From positions 117,169-181,168 of the forward strand of contig NZ_VTUY01000006.1 of NCBI RefSeq assembly GCF_008364765.1: a stretch of 64,000 nucleotides of DNA, in the 5' to 3' direction. This DNA comes from Bacillus sp. CH30_1T (GTDB lineage: Bacteria > Bacillota > Bacilli > Bacillales > Bacillaceae_B). Within the stretch, counting starts at the first letter, position 1; the number at the start of each line of letters is the position of its first letter. Below, in pieces: positions 6,757 through 15,393 of the stretch. The translations under genes were made by a program, and so were the position numbers. Under the pieces are notes generated by a model, which was not told the DNA's origin, ran no database searches, and was given only the letters and a program-made list of their open reading frames with translations.

Positions 6757-8052
6757 ATGACAAAATCATTCGATTTCGACACACTTTTACTTCACGGTGG
6801 CCAGGAGCCGGATCCATCAACAGGTTCGAGGGCAGTGCCGATTTATCAAACGACATCCTACGTTTTCGATAACAGTGATCATGCTGCAAAATTATTTGCC
6901 CTTGAAGAGCCGGGAAACATTTATACCCGTATCATGAACCCGACAGTAGACGTGTTGGAAAAGCGCCTTGCTCTTTTAGAAGGTGGAATCGGAGCACTTG
7001 GTGTTTCATCCGGAATGGCTGCTATCTCACTATCAATCTTAAATCTAGCTGGAGCAGGTGATGAAATTGTAGCAGCCACCAATCTTTATGGTGGAACCTA
7101 TAATTTATTCTCGACCACCCTTCCGAAATACGGAATCAAGGTTCATTTTGTAGATCCGACTGACCCGGAAAATTTCCGTAAAGCGATTACGCCAAAAACG
7201 AAAGCTGTATTCGCTGAGACGATCGGAAATCCAAGTCTACATGTGCTTGATATTGAAGAGGTAGCAAAAGTGGCTCATGACCATCACATCCCACTGATCA
7301 TCGATAATACCTTTGCCACTCCATATGTATGTAAGCCGATCGAGTATGGAGCTGATATCGTCATCCACTCTGCAACAAAATGGATTGGCGGTCATGGTAC
7401 AGCAATCGGGGGAGTCGTCATTGACGGTGGAAAGTTTGATTGGAATCATGAAAAATTCCCAGGCTTCACGGAAGAGGACCGTAGCTATAACGGACTGCGC
7501 TACGCACAGGATGTCGGACCGGCAGCCTTTATTACAAAATTAAGAGTGCAGCTGCTTCGTGACTTAGGGGCGTGCTTAAGTCCCCAAAACGCATTTCTGC
7601 TGCTGCAGGGATTAGAAACGCTGCATCTTCGCATGGAACGTCACACAGAGAATGCCTTTAAGATTGCGGAGCATTTAGATCAGCATAATGGTGTCGCTTG
7701 GGTATCTTACCCTGGGCTGCCGCAGCATCCGTCTCATGAACTTACTCAAAAATATTTGAAGAACGGAGCGGGATCCATCGTCGTCTTCGGAATTAAAGGT
7801 GGTAGAGATTCAGGACGGAAAGTAGTCGATAACATTTCCCTTTGGTCTCATGTTGCTAATGTAGGGGATGCGAAATCACTGATCATCCATCCGGCTTCTA
7901 CGACCCATCAACAATTAAACGACCAGGAAATCCGTGCGACAGGGGTAACCGAGGATCTTGTGAGACTTTCTGTTGGATTAGAGTCTGCGAAGGACCTGAT
8001 CGAGGACTTAGATCATGCCATTGAAGTGGCGTTGGAAACATCACTGGTATAA
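6757..8052 (+). CDS. metY: O-acetylhomoserine sulfhydrylase (MetY)
   Basis: A 431-residue PLP enzyme that joins O-acetylhomoserine with sulfide to make homocysteine. Its length and the C-terminal insertion (with [15 protein letters not shown]) fit MetY rather than the roughly 380-residue cystathionine enzymes. Visible motifs are [41 protein letters not shown] and the PLP lysine in [12 protein letters not shown]. It starts at ATG with AGGAGGAA upstream and is followed by metX, both behind the SAM riboswitch. Confidence 0.93.
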   Translation: MTKSFDFDTLLLHGGQEPDPSTGSRAVPIYQTTSYVFDNSDHAAKLFALEEPGNIYTRIMNPTVDVLEKRLALLEGGIGALGVSSGMAAISLSILNLAGAGDEIVAATNLYGGTYNLFSTTLPKYGIKVHFVDPTDPENFRKAITPKTKAVFAETIGNPSLHVLDIEEVAKVAHDHHIPLIIDNTFATPYVCKPIEYGADIVIHSATKWIGGHGTAIGGVVIDGGKFDWNHEKFPGFTEEDRSYNGLRYAQDVGPAAFITKLRVQLLRDLGACLSPQNAFLLLQGLETLHLRMERHTENAFKIAEHLDQHNGVAWVSYPGLPQHPSHELTQKYLKNGAGSIVVFGIKGGRDSGRKVVDNISLWSHVANVGDAKSLIIHPASTTHQQLNDQEIRATGVTEDLVRLSVGLESAKDLIEDLDHAIEVALETSLV

Positions 8053-8160
8053 TAGAAACTGGGGAAACTAACCCTAAAATCGTAATTGAAATCACTTTAC
8101 AGGGTGAAAAAGTGGATTTAGGTACTATATATAGGGTATCCAGGATCTATGTAAGGGAGA

Positions 8161-8260
8161 TATCAGCGGAAATTTGATTTTATCAGCGGAATTTCGAATA
8201 TATCAGCGAAATCGGGCTTTTATCAGCGAAATTCCCAATATATCAGCGAACAGGTTGCTC
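8161..8260 (+). repeat. Five-unit tandem array with exact 20-bp period
   Basis: TATCAGCGRA starts at 8161, 8181, 8201, 8221 and 8241, exactly 20 bp apart; the other ten bases of each unit vary but four of them continue as AAT-rich sequence. The array fills part of the 383-bp gap between metY and metX. No open frame runs through it. Confidence 0.88.
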
Positions 8261-8371
8261 GCCGTCCCCTCGAATGAAAATCTGAATTCTTGACGATAGA
8301 CTTAACGATGAATTCTCAACGCCCATAATGGCAAATATCCAAAAAACAGTCCAAAATCAACTATTTTATTC

Positions 8372-8408
8372 GCGGGGGTATCCGGAATGGAATCCTGATC
8401 ACCCCCGC
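8372..8408 (+). promoter_or_regulatory. Stable stem-loop in the metX leader
   Basis: GCGGGGGT (8372-8379) and ACCCCCGC (8401-8408) form an 8-bp G/C-rich stem, with TCCGGA/TCCTGA able to extend it partly. There is no T run, so it is not a simple terminator; it stands 13 bases before the AAAAAAGGAGGTGG ribosome site of metX and might protect or process the mRNA. Confidence 0.55.
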
Positions 8409-8435
8409 CACAACATCAAAAAAGGAGGTGGAGGA

Positions 8436-9506
8436 ATGGAGAAGCTATACACATATGAAGTTAGCTCCATTACCATCCCATCCCTAACATTAGAGTCAGG
8501 CACCACGTTGAAAAATGTAGATCTTACGTATGAACGAACAGGAAACAAAGAAGGACCGACCATCCTGGTTTGCCATGCTCTCACCGGGACCCATATCGTA
8601 AAGGGGACGAGTGAAGACCGCGGCTGGTGGGACGGACTGATTGGTCCGGGGTCGTATATTGATACCGAACATTATAATGTGATTGCCTTTAATGTATTAG
8701 GAGGATGTGAAGGAAGTACGGGACCGGCGTCCACCAATCAACATACGGGAGAGCGTTACGGTCCGGACTTCCCTAGTATTACGATAAGGGACATGGTCCA
8801 TGCCCAATATAAAGCACTCCAACAACTTTCAATCGACCACATGGAAGCGGTCATCGGAGGCTCACTGGGAGGGATGCAGGCCTTAGAATGGGGAGCCCTC
8901 TATCCTGCCTATATAAATAAAGTATTCGCCCTTGCCGTCACTCCTGCCTTAAATGATTACGGTCTCGCCTTTAATCACATCGGAATCACAGCGATTGAAA
9001 AGGACCCTGAGTTTCAAAAGGGGTATTATCCACCAGGCTCCATTTTAAAAGGGTTAGAGATTGCGAGAATGGTTGGAATGGTCACGTACCGGACACAGGA
9101 ACTGTTCGACCATCGTTTCCAGCGTGAAAAGCAAAACGAACTGTTCAATGTCGAAAGCTATCTCGATTACCAAGGAAAGAAATTAGGAAAGCGGTTTGAC
9201 CCAAACAGCTACCTTACCTTGCTGAAAGCGATGAACTCACATGATATCGGAAGGGGAAGAGGAGGAACAGAAGAGGTAGCGAGAAACTACCAGTGCGAAC
9301 TGATTTCGATAAGTTATGAAGGAGATTTAATTTATTCACCTGGGTATCTAAAAGAGTTTACACATCTTGTCCCAAAGAGTAAACATTACTTTATCTCCAC
9401 CTCCTTTGGTCATGACGGGTTCCTAGTGGAATTTGAAAAGTGGGGAGGAATCATTGCTTCTCACCTTCAAAACCATCACGTTCAAAGAGTTTTTACTGGA
9501 ATATAA
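8436..9506 (+). CDS. metX: Homoserine O-acetyltransferase (MetX)
   Basis: A 356-residue alpha/beta hydrolase that acetylates homoserine and feeds MetY. The nucleophile elbow is GGSLGGMQALEW, an oxyanion/N-terminal element is CHALTGTHI, the acid residue lies near SISYEGDLIYSP and the catalytic histidine in FGHDGFL. The start at 8436 follows a strong GGAGGTGGAGGA site; the frame is open about 108 bases upstream, but that part crosses the stem-loop and has no family similarity. Together with metY it forms the direct sulfhydrylation route. Confidence 0.92.
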   Translation: MEKLYTYEVSSITIPSLTLESGTTLKNVDLTYERTGNKEGPTILVCHALTGTHIVKGTSEDRGWWDGLIGPGSYIDTEHYNVIAFNVLGGCEGSTGPASTNQHTGERYGPDFPSITIRDMVHAQYKALQQLSIDHMEAVIGGSLGGMQALEWGALYPAYINKVFALAVTPALNDYGLAFNHIGITAIEKDPEFQKGYYPPGSILKGLEIARMVGMVTYRTQELFDHRFQREKQNELFNVESYLDYQGKKLGKRFDPNSYLTLLKAMNSHDIGRGRGGTEEVARNYQCELISISYEGDLIYSPGYLKEFTHLVPKSKHYFISTSFGHDGFLVEFEKWGGIIASHLQNHHVQRVFTGI

Positions 9507-9556
9507 GGATCGCCTTATCATAACTCGTCCCCCTCCGGCATATAGTTAGATAAGCA

Positions 9557-9602
9557 AAGACACCGCACCGCCTTAGCGCGTTTTTGTGTGGTGTCTTTTT
9601 CG
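9557..9602 (+). terminator. Intrinsic terminator after metX
   Basis: AGACACCGCAC and GTGTGGTGTCT pair across CGCCTTAGCGCGTTTTT, followed by TTTTTC. Confidence 0.85.
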
Positions 9603-9680
9603 TTGGATAAGAAAGGCTGGCGTCCTTAGTCGCGCCACTCTTATCTATACAAAGACCAACAACAAGCTGGAGGGGAATAT

Positions 9681-11126
9681 ATGGAGTGGACGGGCAGAAA
9701 GCTCATCATCACAATCATCATTAGCATGCTGATCGGTGCTGGAGGAATGTATGGCGGCTTGGAATGGACGGGCAAGGATGGGGACGAGCTTGCTCAGTTT
9801 GACGGAAAAGGCGAGCTTAATGACAAGCTACACAAAGTAGAAGTAGCGTATGACTTGATTAGTGACAAGTTCTTTCAGGATGTGGATAAAGGGCAACTGG
9901 TGGAAGGTGCGATTCAGGGAATGCTGAAGACTCTGGATGACCCTTATTCCGTTTACATGAATGCCGAAACGGCATCGCAATTTAATGACGCTCTGGATTC
10001 TTCTTTTGAAGGAATCGGAGCAGAAGTCACGATCATGGACGGAAAGCTGATCATTGTCGCTCCTTTTAAAAATTCTCCTGCGGAAGAAGCGGGGTTGAAA
10101 CCGAATGACCGGATCATTAAAGTAGACGGAAATAGCATCGAAGGACTTGACCTATACGAAGCTACCTTGAAAATCAGAGGGAAAAAGGGTACTGAGGTTC
10201 AATTGGAGATTACGCGGGAAGGACTGACGGATCCCATTAAAGTTTCTGTGAAACGTGATGAGATTCCTGTCGAGACGGTCATCTCTGATGTGAAGGAAGT
10301 CAATGGAAAGAAAACAGGATACATCCAGATTACTACTTTCTCAGAAAATACAGCCGCTGATTTTAAAAAGCAATTAGAAGAACTTGAGAAGAAAAAGGTA
10401 GAAGGATTGGTCCTTGATGTGAGAGGGAATCCAGGAGGTCTCCTTTCAAGTGTGGAAGAAATCCTCAAAGAGTTCGTAACAGAGAAAAAGCCATATGTGC
10501 AAATTCAGGAACGCAGCGGGGAAGTGATGAAATCCTTCTCAAATAGCAAAGCAAGAAAAGCGTACCCTGTGGTGGTGTTAATTGATGAAGGAAGTGCTTC
10601 TGCCTCCGAAATTCTCGCTGGTGCATTAAAAGAGGCTGAAGGTTATCCACTCATCGGAACGAAGAGTTTTGGAAAGGGCACGGTACAACAAGCCGTTCCA
10701 ATGGGAGATGGAAGCAATATCAAGCTGACGATGTTCAAGTGGCTGACGCCCAATGGAAACTGGATTCATAAAAAGGGAATCAAACCGGATATCCCTGTCA
10801 GACAGCCGTCCTATTTCTATGCCCATCCGCTTCAAATTGAAAAGCCCCTTCAAGAAGGGATGAACAATGAACAGATTCAAAACGCCCAGGAAATGCTTCA
10901 AGGACTTGGATTCTCCATTGATCGGGTGGATGGATATTTCAGTAAGAAAACAGAAAAGGCCGTAAAGGATTTCCAAAGTCAGGAGAGCATTGATGTTACA
11001 GGGATTATTGATACTGTAACAGCGGAAAAGTTACAGGAAGAAATCTTTGAAGCGGTAAAGAATGAGAAGAATGATCTGCAGCTGCAGGCGGCTTTAGAAT
11101 ATATTGAAAGAACAGCACAGCATTAA
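9681..11126 (+). CDS. ctpB: Carboxy-terminal processing protease CtpB (S41A) with peptidoglycan-binding domain
   Basis: A 481-residue exported serine protease. Order: signal/anchor segment (residues about 8-27), N-terminal helical part with DDPYSVYM, PDZ domain (GAEVTIMDG to VQLEITREG, about 110-190), the S41 protease core with GNPGG, the catalytic Ser307 in GSASASE and Lys332 in FGKGTVQ, then a PG_binding_1 domain (about 400-465). B. subtilis CtpB has the same length and layout and cleaves SpoIVFA during sporulation. minJ follows, as in B. subtilis, supporting ctpB rather than ctpA. Confidence 0.9.
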   Translation: MEWTGRKLIITIIISMLIGAGGMYGGLEWTGKDGDELAQFDGKGELNDKLHKVEVAYDLISDKFFQDVDKGQLVEGAIQGMLKTLDDPYSVYMNAETASQFNDALDSSFEGIGAEVTIMDGKLIIVAPFKNSPAEEAGLKPNDRIIKVDGNSIEGLDLYEATLKIRGKKGTEVQLEITREGLTDPIKVSVKRDEIPVETVISDVKEVNGKKTGYIQITTFSENTAADFKKQLEELEKKKVEGLVLDVRGNPGGLLSSVEEILKEFVTEKKPYVQIQERSGEVMKSFSNSKARKAYPVVVLIDEGSASASEILAGALKEAEGYPLIGTKSFGKGTVQQAVPMGDGSNIKLTMFKWLTPNGNWIHKKGIKPDIPVRQPSYFYAHPLQIEKPLQEGMNNEQIQNAQEMLQGLGFSIDRVDGYFSKKTEKAVKDFQSQESIDVTGIIDTVTAEKLQEEIFEAVKNEKNDLQLQAALEYIERTAQH

Positions 11127-11128
11127 TA

Positions 11129-11170
11129 AATTGGGAGCCAACCATCATGATGGTTGGCTCCCAATTTTTA
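11129..11170 (+). terminator. Intrinsic terminator after ctpB
   Basis: AATTGGGAGCCAACC and GGTTGGCTCCCAATT form a perfect 15-bp stem with an ATCATGAT loop, followed by TTTATTTT. Confidence 0.95.
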
Positions 11171-11363
11171 TTTTGAAAAATCACACATATTCACTTGTTA
11201 TTCCTGTCTATCCGACATCATTTCCCGGGAAAATATGCAGAATACTGTCGGAAATGAAATCGAATCGTAAAACTATCAAATAAAATTGCAATAGGTTTTA
11301 ATGGATTCTTTTGATAAAATAGTAGATAATGCAAATTTTCTTGAAAAAGGTGGTGACGGATCA

Positions 11364-12560
11364 TTGGTTGAGATTTGGTTGCTGGAGGTCTTGAAGGGAT
11401 TTGGAAAGTTATTTCTTCATCCTGTTTTATATTTGTCTGTGTTTTTCGCTATCATGACGGGCTATTATCGTGTCAAAAGAGAACGAAGAGACTTTAATAC
11501 GAGATTGCTGGACGGATATCATGATACGCGGGTTTTATTTTCATATGGTGTTGTACTTGGATTGCTTTTTTCTGTCGTTACAGTGGGAGCAGGGGTTGTG
11601 ATTCCTTTCGCCGGAATTATGCTAATAGGGTTGGTATCCATCCTGTTCGCACTAACGAGTCGTTTTCACCTCATGTCTGCGACCATGACGGTAGGGTTTT
11701 CGTATTTTATCCTGGTTGCGGTGGATTATTTTCAGTGGGATATCCCTTATGTGAATACATATGTAGATAACTTGAATTTAGGGCTGCTGAGCTCCATCGT
11801 CGTGCTTCTTGGTATATTGACGATGATTGAAGGAAGCCTGATTCGATTGAACGGGTGGAAGCATACTTCACCCCGTCTACTTAAAAGTGCACGTGGACTG
11901 AAAGTAGGTGCCCATCAAGGGAAGAAACTGTGGCTTGTGCCGATGTTTGTGCTGATTCCTACCGGAACATTGACCCTTCCATTTGAATGGTGGCCGGTGT
12001 TTACATTGGGGACAGAGACGTATTCTCTCCTTTGTGTGCCGTTTCTACTTGGTTTTCAGCAGCTTGTTAAAAGTACCTTGCCTGAAGTTGCGATTAAGCA
12101 TACGGGATACAGGGTTTTCTGGCTTGGTGCATTCGTATTGACACTGGCTGTAACAGGATTCTGGGCTCCTATGTTTTCAATCGGGGCAGCTGTTGTGGCA
12201 ATGGGAGGACGGGCATGGATTTCTTATCGCTACCGAAGTGCTGAGGATTCTAAGCCATACTTCTTTAAAAGACAGTCTAAGGGAGTCATGATTCTTGGAA
12301 TTCTACCTGGTTCTCCTGCAAAGAAACTGACGCTGCAAGTAGGAGAAATCGTCCTGAAAGTAAATGGAGTGGAAGTGAATACGGAAAGAGCATTTTATGA
12401 AGCCCTTCAAAAGAACGGCGCTTACTGTAAACTTGAGGTACTTGGGACAAACGGGGAAAACCGCTTTACGCAGGGAGCCCTCTATGAAGGTGATCATCAC
12501 GAGTTGGGAATCATTTTTGCCGATGAGTCTTCAGGATGGGAGCATCATCAGGTTTCGTGA
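11364..12560 (+). CDS. minJ: MinJ-like division topology protein with C-terminal PDZ domain
   Basis: About 398 residues: a hydrophobic N-terminal two-thirds with seven or more membrane segments, then a cytosolic PDZ domain (SKGVMILGILPGSPAKKLTL to about residue 385). The N-terminus (FLHPVLY, GYYRVKRERRDF) resembles B. subtilis MinJ/SwrAB, which bridges DivIVA and MinD at the poles and septa. A TTG at 11364 with AAAGGTGG upstream is favoured over the ATG at 11301, which has no ribosome site. The position after ctpB matches B. subtilis. Confidence 0.85.
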   Translation: MVEIWLLEVLKGFGKLFLHPVLYLSVFFAIMTGYYRVKRERRDFNTRLLDGYHDTRVLFSYGVVLGLLFSVVTVGAGVVIPFAGIMLIGLVSILFALTSRFHLMSATMTVGFSYFILVAVDYFQWDIPYVNTYVDNLNLGLLSSIVVLLGILTMIEGSLIRLNGWKHTSPRLLKSARGLKVGAHQGKKLWLVPMFVLIPTGTLTLPFEWWPVFTLGTETYSLLCVPFLLGFQQLVKSTLPEVAIKHTGYRVFWLGAFVLTLAVTGFWAPMFSIGAAVVAMGGRAWISYRYRSAEDSKPYFFKRQSKGVMILGILPGSPAKKLTLQVGEIVLKVNGVEVNTERAFYEALQKNGAYCKLEVLGTNGENRFTQGALYEGDHHELGIIFADESSGWEHHQVS

Positions 12561-12601
12561 AAATTCAAGAAAACCTCCTCTTAGAGAAAGATACTATAGT
12601 T

Positions 12602-12636
12602 AGAAGGACTTCCTTTAGTAGGAGGTCCTTCTGTTT
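12602..12636 (+). terminator. Intrinsic terminator after minJ
   Basis: AGAAGGACTTCCT pairs with AGGAGGTCCTTCT across TTAGT, then GTTTATT. Confidence 0.8.
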
Positions 12637-12810
12637 ATTCAGAGGAAATTAATCTTTTTTTTAATCTGGATTAAGGACTAAAGGAACGTGATGAAATACC
12701 CTTCATATTCTTTCGGGGAATTCTGATACTCCCTTTTCTCAAAACTGGTTTATCGTTATAATGAATTTACTTTGTTAAAATACTTTATGTTTGATTTGTG
12801 AGGTGATGTG

Positions 12811-13260
12811 ATGAAGATTGATGACATTGATCGTAAAATTTTACAGTTGTTAACTGAAAATGGACGACTTTCTTACGCTGATATTGGGAAAGAGTTGAAT
12901 CTTTCACGTGTATCTGTCAGGGAAAGGGTACATCAGTTAATGGAAAATGGGGTCATAGAGCGATTTAGTGTGGTAATTAATTCTGAAAAAGTTGGAAAGC
13001 AGGTATCGGCTTTCTTTGAAGTAGATTGTGAGCCAGCTTATTTAGTGGAAGTCGCTCAAACCTTAGCCGATAATCCAAGTGTAGCAAGTTGCTATCAAAT
13101 GACAGGGCCAAGCACATTACATATGCATGTACTAGTCGAAGATTTTACAGCGTTAGAGAAGTTTGTGAATAATGAACTGTATTCTCTGGAGGGCATTTCC
13201 AGAGTAGAAAGTCACATTCTACTAAGAAGATTCAAAAGTAGAAGTGGACTTAAATTATAG
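12811..13260 (+). CDS. Lrp/AsnC family transcriptional regulator (YwrC-like)
   Basis: A 149-residue regulator with an N-terminal AsnC-type helix-turn-helix (DRKILQLLTENGRLSYADIG, then LNLSRVSVRERVHQL) and a RAM ligand-binding domain (residues about 65-145). In B. subtilis ywrC sits beside ywrD (gamma-glutamyltransferase) and ywrA/ywrB (chromate transporters); homologues of all of them follow here, with a peptide importer inserted. It therefore probably senses an amino acid and controls the downstream operon. ATG at 12811 has GAGGTG five bases before it. Confidence 0.88.
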   Translation: MKIDDIDRKILQLLTENGRLSYADIGKELNLSRVSVRERVHQLMENGVIERFSVVINSEKVGKQVSAFFEVDCEPAYLVEVAQTLADNPSVASCYQMTGPSTLHMHVLVEDFTALEKFVNNELYSLEGISRVESHILLRRFKSRSGLKL

Positions 13261-13264
13261 GAAA

Positions 13265-13302
13265 AAGGGCTTAACCATCATTTTGGTAAGCTCTTTTTTT
13301 TT
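13265..13302 (+). terminator. Terminator after the Lrp regulator
   Basis: GGGCTTAACC pairs imperfectly with GGTAAGCTC and is followed by nine T residues. It separates the regulator from the transporter operon. Confidence 0.7.
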
Positions 13303-13420
13303 GGATTCTTTTGAAAAACGCCGATAAAAGCTAAAAATTCAAAATATATAATTTTTTTAGAAAAATGTGTGGATTTTCCTTTCGGCATCCGATATAATCG
13401 TCAATAACATAAAATCAACT

Positions 13421-13460
13421 ACGTTTGTTAAGTTAATATTGATTTTGACCTAACAAACGT
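13421..13460. promoter_or_regulatory. Inverted-repeat operator candidate of the transporter operon
   Basis: ACGTTTGTTA (13421-13430) and TAACAAACGT (13451-13460) are perfect inverses separated by 20 bp, flanked by CT/AG extensions. A TATAAT-containing segment (GATATAATCG, 13391-13400) lies just upstream, so the arms would cover the transcription start. The neighbouring Lrp protein is the obvious candidate ligand. Confidence 0.5.
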
Positions 13461-13506
13461 AAGTAGGCTGTAAAAGAAAAAACTAAGGAAAAGGAGGTTG
13501 AAGATA

Positions 13507-14448
13507 TTGGCAGCACTTATAACACGAAGGTTTTTTGAGCTTTTACTTTTACTCATCGGTATTTCGTTCCTGGTTTTCGGCAGTATGCATATTGCACCAG
13601 GAGATCCAGCATCCATTATCGGAGGACCAACTGCTTCAGAATCTGATATTGCAGCCATCCGCGATAATCTCGGCCTGAATGATCCATTCTTGGTTCAATA
13701 TTGGGATTATCTGAAAGGGGTATTTCAAGGTGATTTTGGTTATTCCTATCAAACAAAGCAATCCGTATCCGAAGCGATTGCAGTCAGGTTTCCTAATACG
13801 TTGAATCTCGCCATTGCGAGCATGATTGTAGCTGTAGTGATCGGACTCATCGCTGGAATTATTTCAGCATTAAAACAAAATTCCTGGTTGGATGTTTCGA
13901 GCACGGTCGTGGCTTTAGCAGGTATTTCCATACCGAACTTCTGGCTTGGAACAATTCTGATTCTGGTATTTGCAGTAAATTTGCAGGTCTTACCAGTCGG
14001 AGGGCTGGATTCTCCTTTTTGGACGATAGAAGGGATGAAACAGCTGATTCTTCCAGCTATTACATTGGGCACAGGGTCGGCCGCAATGATTGCGAGGATG
14101 AGCCGTTCCTCAATGCTTGAAGTCATTCGGGCAGACTACATACGTACAGCCAGGGCAAAAGGATTAAAAGAGAAAACAATCATTTGGATCCACGCCCTTA
14201 AAAATTCGATGATTCCTGTCATTACTGTAATTGGATTGAACTTCGGTTTCCTCCTTGGCGGAACGATTATTACGGAGCAGGTCTTCGCCATCAACGGTGT
14301 GGGAAGATTAATGATTGATGCGATAGCAGCCAGGGACTTCCCAATGGTTCAAGGTTCCGTTTTATTAGTGGCAACGCTCTTTGTTCTTGTGAATTTGTTG
14401 GTTGATATTATTTATGTCTTTATAGATCCACGAATTAGCTACGATTAA
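13507..14448 (+). CDS. Peptide ABC transporter permease (DppB/GsiC type)
   Basis: A 313-residue inner-membrane permease with six predicted helices and the BPD_transp_1 EAA loop (ADYIRTARAKGLKEKTIIWIHALKN) near residue 210. The N-terminal FGSMHIAPGDPA is typical of the B-type subunit of dipeptide/oligopeptide/glutathione importers. TTG at 13507 is used because AAAAGGAGG ends nine bases upstream; the TTG at 13498 abuts that site. First gene of a seven- to eight-gene run. Confidence 0.9.
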   Translation: MAALITRRFFELLLLLIGISFLVFGSMHIAPGDPASIIGGPTASESDIAAIRDNLGLNDPFLVQYWDYLKGVFQGDFGYSYQTKQSVSEAIAVRFPNTLNLAIASMIVAVVIGLIAGIISALKQNSWLDVSSTVVALAGISIPNFWLGTILILVFAVNLQVLPVGGLDSPFWTIEGMKQLILPAITLGTGSAAMIARMSRSSMLEVIRADYIRTARAKGLKEKTIIWIHALKNSMIPVITVIGLNFGFLLGGTIITEQVFAINGVGRLMIDAIAARDFPMVQGSVLLVATLFVLVNLLVDIIYVFIDPRISYD

Positions 14449-14468
14449 TAGAAGGGAGGAAAGAAAAA

Positions 14469-15374
14469 ATGGCTGCTGAAGTGGTGACGAATAACTCTGT
14501 AAGAAGCTCCGTTCAATTGAAGAAAAAGGAAAAATATCTGATAACGACCGTAAAACGTTTACTGAAAAATAAATTAGCCGTAATAGGGTTGATTATTATA
14601 ACCCTCCAAATTTTTCTGGCTATAGCAGCACCATGGATTACTAGCCACGGGCCGCTTAAACAAGATTTAGCGGCAAGTGAGTTACCTCTATTCTCGGAAG
14701 GACACTGGCTGGGAACGGATAACTATGGCCGCGATATGTGGAGCAGGATTGTCTTTGGAGCAAGAATCTCCCTTGTAGTTGGGATCACTGCAGTAAGTCT
14801 GGGGCTGATTGGGGGCGTAACACTTGGTCTCCTGTCAGGATATTACCGTAAGCTGGATGGATTCATCATGAGGATTGTGGATCTACTCTTTGCTTTCCCG
14901 GGTATCCTCCTAGCTATGCTGATCATTGCCGTTCTTGGAACGAGTTTAGTGAATGTGGCGATTGCAATTAGTATTTGGTCCATCCCAACTTGCGCACGTA
15001 TCGTAAGAGGATCTGTATTATCCGTAAAGAAGCAAGAGTACATTCAAGCGATGAAATCACTTGGAGCCAGTGATCTGCGGATCTTGGTGAAACATATTCT
15101 ACCTAACTGTATAGCCCCCATCATTGTATTCGCCACCATGAGAATGGCAACAGCTATACTATCCACAGCTGCTCTTAGTTATCTTGGCTTAGGTGCACAA
15201 CCTCCGACACCCGAATGGGGTGCCATGATTGCCCAGGGTCAGAACTTTATGTGGACGTCACCACATATGACGATCGTACCGGGGGTTGCCATCATGCTGA
15301 TCGTATTTGCATTTAATGTAGTCGGAGATGGTTTAAGAGATGCACTTGATCCAAACATGGATCTGAATCAATAA
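14469..15374 (+). CDS. Peptide ABC transporter permease (DppC/GsiD type)
   Basis: A 301-residue partner permease. It has an N-terminal OppC_N segment (KRLLKNKLAVIGLIII), the typical LGTDNYGRDMWSRIVFGARISL, and an EAA loop (QEYIQAMKSLGASDLRILVKHILPN). It begins 20 bases after the first permease with GGGAGGAAAG upstream. The two form the membrane channel of the importer. Confidence 0.9.
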   Translation: MAAEVVTNNSVRSSVQLKKKEKYLITTVKRLLKNKLAVIGLIIITLQIFLAIAAPWITSHGPLKQDLAASELPLFSEGHWLGTDNYGRDMWSRIVFGARISLVVGITAVSLGLIGGVTLGLLSGYYRKLDGFIMRIVDLLFAFPGILLAMLIIAVLGTSLVNVAIAISIWSIPTCARIVRGSVLSVKKQEYIQAMKSLGASDLRILVKHILPNCIAPIIVFATMRMATAILSTAALSYLGLGAQPPTPEWGAMIAQGQNFMWTSPHMTIVPGVAIMLIVFAFNVVGDGLRDALDPNMDLNQ

Positions 15375-15393
15375 AATTAGAGGGGGATGTAAG

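Noticed and set aside
13351-13366. CodY box (AATTTTTTAGAAAAAT) upstream of the importer operon
   Set aside because: About four mismatches to AATTTTCWGAAAATT in an A/T-rich region; not above background.
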